Shown here one piece after another: positions 9,265 to 18,963 of a stretch of 64,000 nt of DNA. The notes under the pieces are model-generated. The model was not told the DNA's origin and searched no databases. It saw nothing but the letters and a program-made list of their open reading frames with translations. The DNA is taken from assembly GCA_006176705.1 (NCBI GenBank), contig QRFJ01000771.1, forward strand, positions 372,001-436,000, written 5' to 3'. This stretch comes from Cocos nucifera (lineage: Eukaryota; Streptophyta; Magnoliopsida; Arecales; Arecaceae). Both the position numbers and the translations under genes were made by a program. Position 1 is the first letter of the stretch, and each line of letters opens with the position of its first letter.

Positions 9265-11080
9265 TGATGCATGCTAATCTATAGCTATGGCAAGTGCACC
9301 AGTTGATCAAGTAATAAAGTGAATGAGTAGAGTATCGTCCCTAGAGGATTGGAAAATAAGTACTGTAAAGCTCTTTCCTATGCTTTATTTAGAAAATTAA
9401 TTTATGAGAATAAGAAATTAAAGAATAAAATAAAAAAATAATTAAAAATTTTAAGGAAATAAAGAGAGTGTAATTATTTGGATTTTAAACTTAAGAGCAA
9501 TGTATTACTAAGGCAATCGGTTCATAATTTAGTCAATACAATATTCAGGTTACTAGATTAATTTTATTTCATGTGATGGTGGAGTTTCCTAGTTTATTCA
9601 CTACCCTTTGGTCCAAGTGTAGCAAAACTATCAATATTTATTAATTATCCTTTGGTCCAGATGTAATTTAAATAAATATTAATGCATTAAATTTTGTGAA
9701 ACCCTCTAATTAAAATATGCTAAGTCCAAAGTGCACTAAAATTTCTGCATGCATATGAATTCTAATTTGATTCATAATATAAGGTATATAATCAAGAAGC
9801 AATAACATATATGTACTTAGTCCGTAACATCTATGTTCATTAGGTCAATTAGAAGATGGCCAGTAATCTAAAAGCATTAAGATCAGATTTATATACTCCT
9901 CATGAATAAAATTTAAAATTAAAATTAAATCACACTGAATATTGCATCAAAAGAGTGGCTACACCTTAGTCTTAGTAAAAGAAAATTTAGTTCATGATAA
10001 TAAGTTCAAAAATAGTAAATAAAATAAAAAGCATAAAAAATTAGATTGTTTGATTGCTGAAATTGATTGTACGTCGCTCTTGGTGTGGAGAACTTAGTGA
10101 AGAAGAAAAGAAGCTCCTTGATCAATGTTCTGATTGTCGGAAGAATAAAAAAATTAAAAATCCTTCCTTTTCTCTCAAAAATCTCTCTTCTCTTTCAACC
10201 TCTCTCCTCTCTTTCTCTTCTTTTTCTTTTTTTTTTTACCGTCTCCCCTCTCTTTTTTTTCCTTCGGCAATAGCAAACTTTTTATAGGCTAAAAGGTGAT
10301 TTTTTTCACCGAAATCCTATTAAAATTAGGTTTAAAACTCTTAAAATAACTTTAAAAGAGTTCTAGACCAATTCTAAACGTTGGATGTTGATCAAACGAT
10401 CCAAAAATCATCTTAAAATCCCAAATCAAGTCAGAATTCATTTGGACCATCGGATCAGCCTTGAAGATCAAATCTGGGCCATCAGATCGTGTGTAGGAAA
10501 GCTTCTGATTTTTAGTTTAAAGTTGGAATGAATCTCAAGCGTTGGATCTCGACCAGGAGCTGTGGATGCCGTTCATTAGCGCATGCGTTTCGATCGTCCG
10601 ATCAAATCCCAAAGAAAGGCGCCCATCAGATTAGATAAAATTTTTAAATTACCCTATATAGACCATGCGCGAGCCCAGCGTTGCATGGATCGCCGCATTC
10701 TTCAGCCAATCGGAGCGTACTTCTCCATATGAAATCCCTAAAATGCCCTCCAAACGGTCCACCATGCACTGCAAAAAATTCTAACATCAGCTTGGCATCA
10801 GCAGGTTGATCTACTGGGTGCAGTCAGATCGAGCGGTCTGCTGAGCCAATTTTTCTAAATCGGTTTGAACCAGACCGACTTTTTTTTTTGAAATTCAATT
10901 TCGGGCTCGTTTTAAGTCCATTTTGCCTGAAATTTATTTCATCTGAACCAAAAAAATAACATCTTCATATTGATGGCCTTCTTTCCTACATAAGATTAAT
11001 AAAAGTATTAATTTTTTAAAAAATAGATTAATTTATTTTATAATTTAATACTTTTATTAGTATATTTTTACCACTTATCA
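9265..11080 (-). repeat. 3' LTR of the gag-only element
   Basis: On the plus strand it runs from TGATGCATGC to CCACTTATCA, i.e. TG...CA ends in either orientation. It matches 14675-16517. It holds a pyrimidine tract near 10165-10270 (purine in transcript sense). Open frames at 10054-10287 come from this low-complexity tract and are not genes. Confidence 0.93.
10278..10286 (-). promoter_or_regulatory. TATA box in the 3' LTR of the gag-only element
   Basis: Minus strand TATAAAAAG, conserved at 15687-15695 in the partner LTR. A long purine-rich tract follows it in the transcript direction. Confidence 0.6.
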
Positions 11081-11095
11081 CACCCCATAACTTAG
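11081..11095 (-). other. polypurine-like tract of the gag-only element
   Basis: Minus strand CTAAGTTATGGGGTG lies directly against the 3' LTR start. It is short but in the only possible place for plus-strand priming. Confidence 0.5.
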
Positions 11096-12300
11096 TCATT
11101 GCTAGTCCCTTAGCAATGTTTTATTTAATACCATGTTTTAATAAGATTATCCATCAAAAAAATAAAATCTAGGACTAAAGGTCAAAAAGTTTAGAAAATA
11201 CTGCTAATTAAGCATTGAGCTTCAGAAGCAAATTTTTTAGTCAATACAATTAAAAACTTCGTTAGAGTACATCAAAGATTTATAGCACTTGTGTTCGTGA
11301 TGACTAACTTTAGCATTTCAGTGTTAAATTAAAAGAATAAAAGTATCCTCTCTTATCACCTATTTTGGTCAATTTTCTATACATTCTTAATTTTATACTC
11401 ATGAATTAAGGTAGCTTTCACACTGCCCCAATTTTTTTTTTTTTGGTATGCTGAGCATCCTAGCCTTCCCTTCATCATTTTACGTGAATTTTCACACTTG
11501 ACCTAGGTGCAGAGACCCAGTTATTAGGCTTTGGGCAATCCACATATACTCTATCTTTTGTACTTTATTTTTAGGCAGGTAGCTCTTTTCTTAAATTAAA
11601 GTTTTTTTGATTAAAATATATATTAATTATCAATTTTCAGTGATAATTGAATCCTCAGTTGGCCTTATAATCAATACCCAATTTGCCTTGTTAGTGTGCA
11701 TATGCAATTAGAAGTGCTAATAGTCTTTTAATGACCTAAGTAGGCTACTAAAAGTCGACCAACTAATCTACTTCTTTAACTCATTACATTCATTAGCAAA
11801 TAATTCTATTTTTTATCACTAGTCCAGTCTGTCTTGCTCAAGATTTTCTTCTTGACACATGATTTTATTTTTTTATTTTTTATTTTTTTACCCCCCAACT
11901 TATTCTACATTATCTTAAGGGCGAAAGAAAAATAAAGGGTGCAATAAAGGACAAGAAGGAATACACCTAATTTAGTTTAGTCTGATTCTTTAAAGCTTTG
12001 AAATTTTGCTTGAGCTCTCATTGATTTTTTTCTGCAAAATTGAAAATACACACCAAAGTAGTAAAAGAGCAACAATAAATTACTGAAAAATAAAAGAAAA
12101 GAAAAATGATCAAAACTAAAATGAAAAGAAACAACCTATCTAGTAGTTCTAATTTATAGTCTTCAGCTTGACTTTCTTTGAGTTTTGAGTTGAATCAATC
12201 TGGTGCCACTTTAATTGGAATATTTTCATATTTGGTCGAGCCCTTTTTCAATTGGACATTGCTAGTCTTTATAGTCTCAAACCTATTTTCTATAGAATTC
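11096..12300 (-). other. non-coding 3' part of the gag-only element
   Basis: About 1.2 kb with no frame matching RT, RNase H or integrase on either strand. AT-rich with homopolymer runs near 11430 and 11875. This is where pol would lie in an autonomous relative. Confidence 0.7.
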
Positions 12301-12760
12301 TCATATACTGAATTATCAATAATATCAATTAGAAAACAAGTTTGATTATCATCAGGATGTTTAGTGTCTTTGAAAATATTAAAAATAATTTGTTCATCTT
12401 GGATTCTAAGAATTAATTTTTTTTGTTGGATATCTATTAAAGCTCTTCCAATAGCTAAAAGGGTCTTCCTAAAATAAGGGGTACATCATAATCTTCTTCC
12501 ATATCAAGAACAATAAAATCAATAGGAAAAATAAACTTGTTTACCTTTACTGAGACATCCTCCACTATACCTCTTGGATATTTGATGGATCTGTCAGCTA
12601 ATTGAAGAGTAATAGTGGTAGGCTTCGGTTCTCCTAAACCCAGCTTCCTGAAAATAGAAAAAGGCATGAGATTAATACTTACTCCTAAATCACATAAAAC
12701 TTTATTAAAACTACAATCACCAATAATGCAAGGGATAGTAAAACTCCCTAAATCTTTTAG
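12301..12760 (-). pseudogene. gypsy aspartic protease remnant
   Basis: In minus orientation the active site region reads VLCDLGVSINLMPF, like the D-L-G-A-S type of Athila/Tat proteases. KLGLGEPKPTTITLQLADRS and the C-terminal DVPLILGRPF block follow. A TAG interrupts the sequence upstream of the active site. Directly after GRPF the loss of one T in a short T run shifts the frame; the expected LAIGRALID continues in the next frame. The domain is complete enough to recognise but inactive. No RT follows, so the protease is the last recognisable pol domain. Confidence 0.82.
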
Positions 12761-12980
12761 CTACTGCAGTAATTTATTTCGAAGTATTACTGAGCATTCT
12801 TCATTCAAATTTATTCTCTCATGGCAACGTTGCTAACTCCTTTAGCTTTTTCTTATTTGTTAGGATTTCTTTGAAAAACTTGGCATGCCTGGGCATTTGA
12901 GTGATAGCATACACAAAAGGAATATTAATATGTAAATTCTTTAATATTTTGAAAAAGTTAGAAAATTCCTTATCTGGATG

Positions 12981-13286
12981 CTATATTTGTCTCTCTGGGA
13001 ATGGTAGTGGCGGCACATAGGGCTTCACATTTGGGTTGGCAAATTGTATACCTGGAGACCATCCATCTGCTGGTTGTTTTGGTGACTGACGAATTTTAGT
13101 TGATAGTTCCTTATTTGTAGTTGGCTCTTCAGTCTCTTTCTTCTGATGTGGCTCCTCCAGCTTTGTACCACTTCTTAGGCTGATAGCATTGACTTGCTCC
13201 CTTGGATTGGTATCCATGTTGCTGGGCAAGGATCCCTGAGATCTCTCAAAGATTATCTTAGCCATTTGACCTATTTGCATCTCCAA
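12981..13286 (-). pseudogene. gag-protease linker of the gag-only element
   Basis: The segment contains MQIGQMAKIIFERSQGSLPS, NPREQVNAISLRSGTKLEEP and the end YVPPLPFPERQI, the conserved linker between gag zinc knuckle and protease in Athila/Tat-like gypsy elements. It is open for 101 codons. It is continuous in order, though not in frame, with gag on its right and protease on its left. Confidence 0.82.
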
Positions 13287-13399
13287 ATTTTGAATTGCTG
13301 TTGCTTGGTCCTGTCTAAGTTTGACTTCTAAATTTTTTTAAAGTTGCTTCTTGGTTTTGCATAAATTTGACCATCAGCTCTTCCATGTTGGACTTTTTT

Positions 13400-14555
13400 T
13401 CAGGTACTTGGAATCCCGGGGTGGCTGTTGTGCTGCATTTTGACTACTCCATGAGAAATTTGGGTGCTGCCTCCACCCTTGATTGTATGTGTTGGAGTAG
13501 AGATTATTTTATTGCGGTCTAAAAAGATTACCAACATAATTAGCTGTATCAGTTGCTTTAGTAAAAGGATTACCTGTCTGGCAATTGCTAGTATCGTGTC
13601 CTCCTCCACACAGGTCACAGATGATGCTCTGAACATGCATAGCTGTTCCTTTCAAGTTATTGACTTTGTCTCTAAGGGCTATAATTTCAGCTAGTAAGGT
13701 TGTCACGCAATCTACTCCCTGCACAGTTGCTAGTCTTTTTGGCATCATGCATTCTGTCTGCCACTGATAGCTATTTGATGCCATCTCATCAATCAGATCG
13801 AAGGCTTCTTCCTCCATTTTTTGATTAATTGTTCCTCCTACTGCTGCATCAATCATAGAACGATTAGTAAGAGATAAACCATTATAGAAAGTTTGTATCT
13901 GAAGCCATATGGGTAGTTGATGATGTGGACATCTTCTCAGCAATTCCTTGAAATGCTCCCAAGCCTCATATAGTGTCTCCATGTCTATCTGCATGAAAGA
14001 AGTGATATTGTTGCGCATCTTGACAGTCTTGGAAGGAGAAAAGTACTTGGCTAAGAATTTTTGGGCTAGGACATCCCAAGTTATGATAGAACCTGTAGGA
14101 AGAAAATGAAGCCAACTCTTAGCTTTGCCCCGTAAAGAGAAAAAAAATAACCTTAATCTAATAGCATCATCCGACACCCCATTAATTTTAAAAGTATCAT
14201 AAAGTTTAAGAAAGTTAGAAATATGGGCATTCAGATCATCATGCACATGTCCACTGAATTGGACAGTTGATGAAATCATCTGGATCATTGCTGATTTTAT
14301 TTCGAAGTTGTTTGCTCACACTAGCGGTCTCCTGATGCTCGAAGCTGTATTGGCTACAGATGGTGTGATGTAATCATTTAATGGATGATGTACTGGCCGA
14401 ATAGTTTCATGCTGTCCCTCGATCGCCATATCCAATCCTAGATTGATGTCGTTAGGATCTTCAGCTGCCATGTTTCTTTTTTGTTGTAGCCTTCTAATGG
14501 TCCTTTCAATTTCTAGATATAAAGGTAGTAAGTTACTATATCTAGTACGTGTCAT
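13400..14555 (-). pseudogene. gag of the TR-GAG-like gypsy element
   Basis: Starts at ATG 14555 (MTRTRYSNLLPLYLEIERTI). One frame runs to 13509 with a single TGA at 14316-14318 in place of a sense codon. Core motifs are TVQFSGHVHDDLNAHISNFL, DAIRLRLFFFSLRGKAKSWL and EAWEHFKELLRRCPHHQLP, the retrotransposon gag domain. A zinc knuckle CDLCGGGHDTSNC (CX2CX3HX4C) lies near 13600. After a TAA at 13509-13511 the same frame gives the NTYNQGWRQHPNFSW block, then shifts. The capsid product would package element RNA. Only one or two point changes separate the capsid region from an open frame, which is less decay than in neighbouring pol genes. Confidence 0.88.
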
Positions 14556-14650
14556 GCACTGAACAAATTTTTTTTAAAAAATAATAAAAATTAAAAATAA
14601 AATTCTAAAGTAAAGTTAGGATCAAAACTTCAATATTGTTTTAGACACAA

Positions 14651-14668
14651 TCCCTGGCAACGGTGCTA
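14651..14668 (-). other. primer-binding site of the gag-only element (tRNA-Asp type)
   Basis: Minus strand TAGCACCGTTGCCAGGGA matches TGGCGCCGTTGCCGGGGA, the site used by many plant Athila/Tat-like elements, with three transitions. It lies six bases inside the 5' LTR end at 14675, fixing the element's orientation. Confidence 0.85.
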
Positions 14669-14674
14669 AAAACT

Positions 14675-16517
14675 TAATGCGTGCTAATCTATAGCTATGG
14701 CAAGTGCACCAATCGATCAAGTAATAAAGTGAATCAGTAGAGTATCATCCCTAGAGGATTGGAAATTAAGTACTGAAAAGCTTTTTTCTATGCTTTATTT
14801 AGAAAATTAATTTATGAGAATAAGAAATTAAAGAATAAAATAAAAAAATAATTAAAAATTTTAAGGAAATAAAGAGAGTGTAATTATTAGGGTTTCAAAC
14901 TTAAGAGCAATGTATAACTAAGGCAATCGGTTCACCAATTCTGTCAATACAATATTCAGGTTACTAGATTAATTTTATTTCATTTTACGGTGGAGTTTCC
15001 TAGTTTATTCACTACCCTTTGGTCCAAGCGTAGCAAAACTATCAATATTTATTAATTACCCTTTGGTCTAGATGTAATTTAAATAAATATTAATGCATTA
15101 AGTTTTGTGAAATCCTCTAATTAAAATATGCTGCATCCAAAGCGCACTAAAATTTCTGTATGCATATGAATTCTAATTTGATTCATAATACAAGGTATAT
15201 AATCAAGAAGCAATAACATAGATGTACTTGGTCCATAACATCTATGTTCATCAGGTCAATTAGAAGATAGCCAGTAATCTAAAAGCATTAAGATCAGATT
15301 TATATACTCCTCATGAATAAAATTTAAAATAAAAAATAAATCATACTGAATATTGCATCAAAAAGTGGCTACACCTTAGCCTTAGTAAAAGAAAATTTAG
15401 TTTATGATAACAAGTTCAAAAATAGTAAATAAAATAAAATGTATAAAGAAATTAGACTGTTTGATTGCTGAAATTGATTGTCCGTCGCTCTTGGTGTGGA
15501 GAACTTGGTGAAGAAGAAAAGAAGCTCCTTGATCAATATTCTGATTGTTGGAAGAAGAAAAAAATTAAAAATCCTTCCTTTTCTCTCAAAAATCTCTCTT
15601 CTCTTTCTACCTCTCTCCTCTCTTTCTCTTCTTTTTCTTTTTTTTTTTACTATCTCCCCTCCTTTTTTTTCTTCGACAACAACAGACTTTTTATAAGCTG
15701 AAAGGTGAATTTTTTCACCAAAATCCTATTAAAATAAGGTTTAAACCTCTCAAAATAACTCAAAAAGAGTTTTGCACCAATTCTAACCATTGGATGTTGA
15801 TCAAATGGTCCAAAAATCACTCAAAAATTATCTTAAAATCCCAAATCAAGTCAGAATTCATTTGGACCATCTGATTAGCCTTGAAGATCAAATCTGGGCC
15901 GTTAGATCATGCACAGGAAAGCTTCTGATCTTTGATTTAAAGTCGGAATAAATCTCAACCGTTGGATCTCAATCGAGAGCTATGGATGCCGTTCATTAGC
16001 GCATGCATTTCGGTCGTTCAATCAAATCCTAGTGAAAGGCGCTTATCGAATCAGACAAAATTTTCAAATTACCATCTGTAGACCATGCGCAAGCCCGGTG
16101 TTGCATGGACCACTGCATTCTTCAGCCAATCGGAGCACGCTTCTCCATGTGAAATCTCCGAAATGCCCTCCAAACAGTCCACCGTGCGCTGCAAAATGCT
16201 GACATCAGCTTGGCATTAGCGTTGCATCAGCGTATCGATCTACTAGGTGCTGTCAAACCGGGCGGTCTGTTGAGCTGATTTTTCTTAACCGATTTGAACC
16301 GAACTGGCTTTTTTTCTTTTTTTTTTTGAAATTCAATTTTGAGATCGTTTGAAGTCGGTTTTGCCTAAAATTTATTTTATCTGGATCAAAAAAATAAGAT
16401 CTTCATATTGGTGGCCTTCTTTCCCACATAAGATTAATAAAGGTATCAATTTCTAAAAAATAGAATAATTTATTTTATAATTTAATACTTTTATTAGTAT
16501 ATTTTTTCCACTTATTA
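14675..16517 (-). repeat. 5' LTR of the gag-only element
   Basis: Pairs with 9265-11080. The outer end reads CCACTTATTA and the inner end TAATGCGTGC, each one base away from the TG/CA form kept in the partner. A TATA box lies at 15687-15695 (minus). Open frames at 15465-15701 are shadows of the low-complexity tract. Confidence 0.93.
15687..15695 (-). promoter_or_regulatory. TATA box in the 5' LTR of the gag-only element
   Basis: Minus strand TATAAAAAG about 1.0 kb inside the LTR end that faces gag, followed in the transcript direction by a purine-rich tract of about 90 nt. Confidence 0.6.
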
Positions 16518-17394
16518 GTGGATATATCTACTTCATCACTTTCGCAGATGATCTATCCAGATATGGATATGTCTATCTGATGAAACATAAGTCGTATTCT
16601 TTTGAAACGTTCAAATGATTCCGAAGTGAAGTAGAAAAATAAACTGGGAAGAGTATTAAAACTGTTCGATCTGATCAACGAGGAGGATACATTTCTAGTG
16701 AGTTTCTCATATATCTAGGAGAGAATAGAATTCTCTTCTAATGGACTCCTCTTAGAACACCACAGCATAATGGTGTATCTAAAAGGAGGAATAGGATTCT
16801 GTTAGACATGATCCTATCCATGATGGGATTTGCCAGCTTGCCGATATCCTTCTAAGGATATGCACTCGAATCGACTTGTTATCTATTAAATAGGATTTCA
16901 AGTAAGTTTGTAGTTAAAATCCCATATGAGATATGGATAGGGTGTAAGCCAGCCAGCACTTTCACACTAGGATTTGAGGGTGCCCGACTTATGACAAACG
17001 ATTAGTTACACATAAACTTGAACCTAGGTCTGACAAGTGTACATTCATAGTGTACCCAAAAGAGACCAAAGGATACTATTTCTACCATGCTGATGAACAA
17101 AAGATGTTCGTCAGCCTTAGGACAATCTTTTTGGAAAAGAAGTTCCTTAATGAAAGAACTGTTGCCTCTAAGGATGAACTTGATGAAGTTTAATAGGTAG
17201 AAAGTCCGACACCGAATGTTGAACCTAAGTCAGATTTGATCAGATCAGATCTAAAGCCTAGTAAACCCACATTAAAGCGATCCGGTAGAGTATCGCACCA
17301 CCATCTGGATAGATACTATGGATTCTTGGTCTAGGATGGTGATCCCATCGAACTCGATAAGAATGATGAGGACCTGATCACTTATATAGATGCG
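16518..17394 (+). pseudogene. copia-1 integrase, C-terminal part (copy A)
   Basis: Begins with the right-hand GTGGA duplication (16518-16522). Integrase core motifs follow: DDLSRYGYVYLMKHKSYSFE, a degenerate SDQRGGY region, and the NGVSKRRNRILLD-like block where the catalytic Glu of the usual SERRNR is replaced. Stops (TGA, TAA, TAG) and small indels break it. Near 16946 a CCAG duplication and nearby indel shift the frame; the same positions in copy B (about 42012-42037) are in frame. The hinge to RT ends near 17394. Confidence 0.82.
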
Positions 17395-18430
17395 ATGCAG
17401 AGATCCGACTCTGAGAAATGGTTAGAAGCCATGAGATTTAAAATGGATTTCATGAAGGTCAATGTTGTATGGACATTAGTTGACCCACCTAAAGGGGTTA
17501 AACCCATTGGGTGTAAATGGATATTCAAAAGGAAAGAAAATGGAGACGGAAAGGTGGAGACCTATAAAGTCTATCTGGTTGCCAAGGGATATCGTCAACG
17601 TAATGGTATTGACTATGACGAGACATTCTCCCCTGTGGTAATGCTCAATTCATTCATTCATATAATGCTTGCAATAGTTGCCCACCTGGACTATGAGATC
17701 TGACAGATGGATGTGAAGATGGCTTTCCTAAATGGAGAGCTAACCGAAGAGGTATATATGCTACAACCTAAGGGGTTCACATCCACAGATGAGTCCAAGG
17801 TGTAAAGACTTCAGAGATCCATTTATGGATTAAAGTAAGCATCTCGGAGTTGGAACATGCATTTTGATAAAGTGATCAAAATGTATGGCTTCGTTAAGAA
17901 CGGAGAAGAACCCTACATTTACAAATGGGCAAATGGTCCAGCAGTGGTACTTTCTTATTTTGTATATGGATGACATTCTCTTAATCAAAAATGACATCCC
18001 CGCACTACAAGGAATAAAAGTCTTCTGATTGTCATCACAGTTCTCCATGAAGAACTTGGGTGAAGCAGCCTCCATCCTAGGAATGAAGATCTATAGGGAT
18101 AGATCTAAAAGGATGCTTGATATATCCCAGTCCACGTACATAGAAACTATGCTGAAGAAATTCAGCATGGAGAATTTCAAAAAGGGCTATCTTCCGATAG
18201 GCAAAGAAATTTCTCTCTCTAAGAAGAATTATCCAACAACTTCTAAAGAAAGAGAGCATATGAGTAGAATTCCATATGCTTTGATAGTGGGGTTTATTAT
18301 GTATGCAATGACATGTATGAGACCAGACGTGGCATACTCACTAGGAGTAGTGAGTAGATACCAGTCTGACCCTAAAGAAAATCACTGAAAGATGATTAAA
18401 ACCATTCTTAAGTATTTGAGAAATACTAAG
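17395..18430 (+). pseudogene. copia-1 reverse transcriptase (copy A)
   Basis: Typical copia RT order: SEKWLEAM, VWTLVDPPKGVKPIGCKWIF, KVYLVAKGYRQRNGIDYDET, then QMDVKMAFLNG (first Asp), RLQRSIYGLK, the catalytic YMDDILLI region, and SQFSMKNLGEAASILGMKIY. Stops occur at Trp/Gln positions (TGA for TGG, TAA and TAG for CAA/CAG). A one-base T insertion near 17951 puts YMDD out of frame in this copy; copy B is in frame. RT would copy element RNA to DNA. Dead copy. Confidence 0.87.
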
Positions 18431-18952
18431 GACATGGTTGCTTTATGGTGAGTTAGATCTGGAGCTTATGGGATTTATAGACTCCAGCTTTTAATATGAC
18501 CATGATGACAGTAAAAGTGTGTCAGGATATATCTTTACTCTAAATGATAGAACCATCTACTGAAAAAGTTTCAAGCAGCATATAGTGGCTGACTCTATTT
18601 ATGAAGCAGAGTACATGGCAACATCAGATGCAGCAAAGAAAGCTATATGGCTAAGAAAGTTCATCACCGAGCTCGGAGTAGCACCCTCCATTGATGGTCC
18701 AGTCCTGCTCTACTGTGACAGCACTGACACCATAGCTCAAGCAAAGGAACCAAAGGCACACCAGTGGATAAAGCACATTCTATGCTGCTTCTATTTGATC
18801 CATGAGATTGTGGATCATGGTGATGTCGACCTTCAGAAGATCGATGAAAATGAGAACCTAGCCAACCCCTTCACTAAAGCCCTAGCAATCAAGGAGTTCG
18901 ACAACTATAAGTCGAAGATGGGTATTAGATACTATGCCGAGTGGCTTTAGGA
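18431..18952 (+). pseudogene. copia-1 RNase H (copy A)
   Basis: The C-terminal part is open from 18585 to 18950: YEAEYMATSDAAKKAIWLRK (catalytic Glu), LLYCDSTDTIAQAKEP (Asp), ENLANPFTKALAIKEF and a terminal AEWL before TAG. The N-terminal part has the expected GFIDSSF block with a TAA and a TGA in frame. Ends directly before the PPT. Confidence 0.87.
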
Positions 18953-18963
18953 TAAGTGGGAGT
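18950..18963 (+). other. polypurine tract of copia-1
   Basis: GGATAAGTGGGAGT abuts the 3' LTR start TGTTAGAAATT. AAGTGGGAG is a frequent plant copia PPT core. Confidence 0.85.

Larger units (their letters stand above)
9265..16517 (-). mobile_element. gag-only (TR-GAG-like) Ty3/gypsy element, non-autonomous
   Basis: Two LTRs of 1816 and 1843 bp enclose only about 3.6 kb. Transcription runs right to left: 5' LTR (14675-16517), tRNA-Asp type PBS, gag, linker, protease start, non-coding tail, PPT, 3' LTR (9265-11080). RT, RNase H and integrase are absent. A perfect 5-bp TSD shows it inserted as a unit, by trans-supplied enzymes. Gag and protease resemble Athila/Tat gypsy proteins. LTRs differ by roughly 6-7% in their first 290 bp (by eye). 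Structural non-autonomous elements with gag only (TR-GAG) are a known plant class, and this fits it, with partial protease retained. Confidence 0.88.

Noticed and set aside
10054..10287. Overlapping 77- and 68-codon frames ending in Ser/Phe runs (also 15465-15701)
   Set aside because: Produced by the pyrimidine tract of an LTR, and on the strand opposite to the element.
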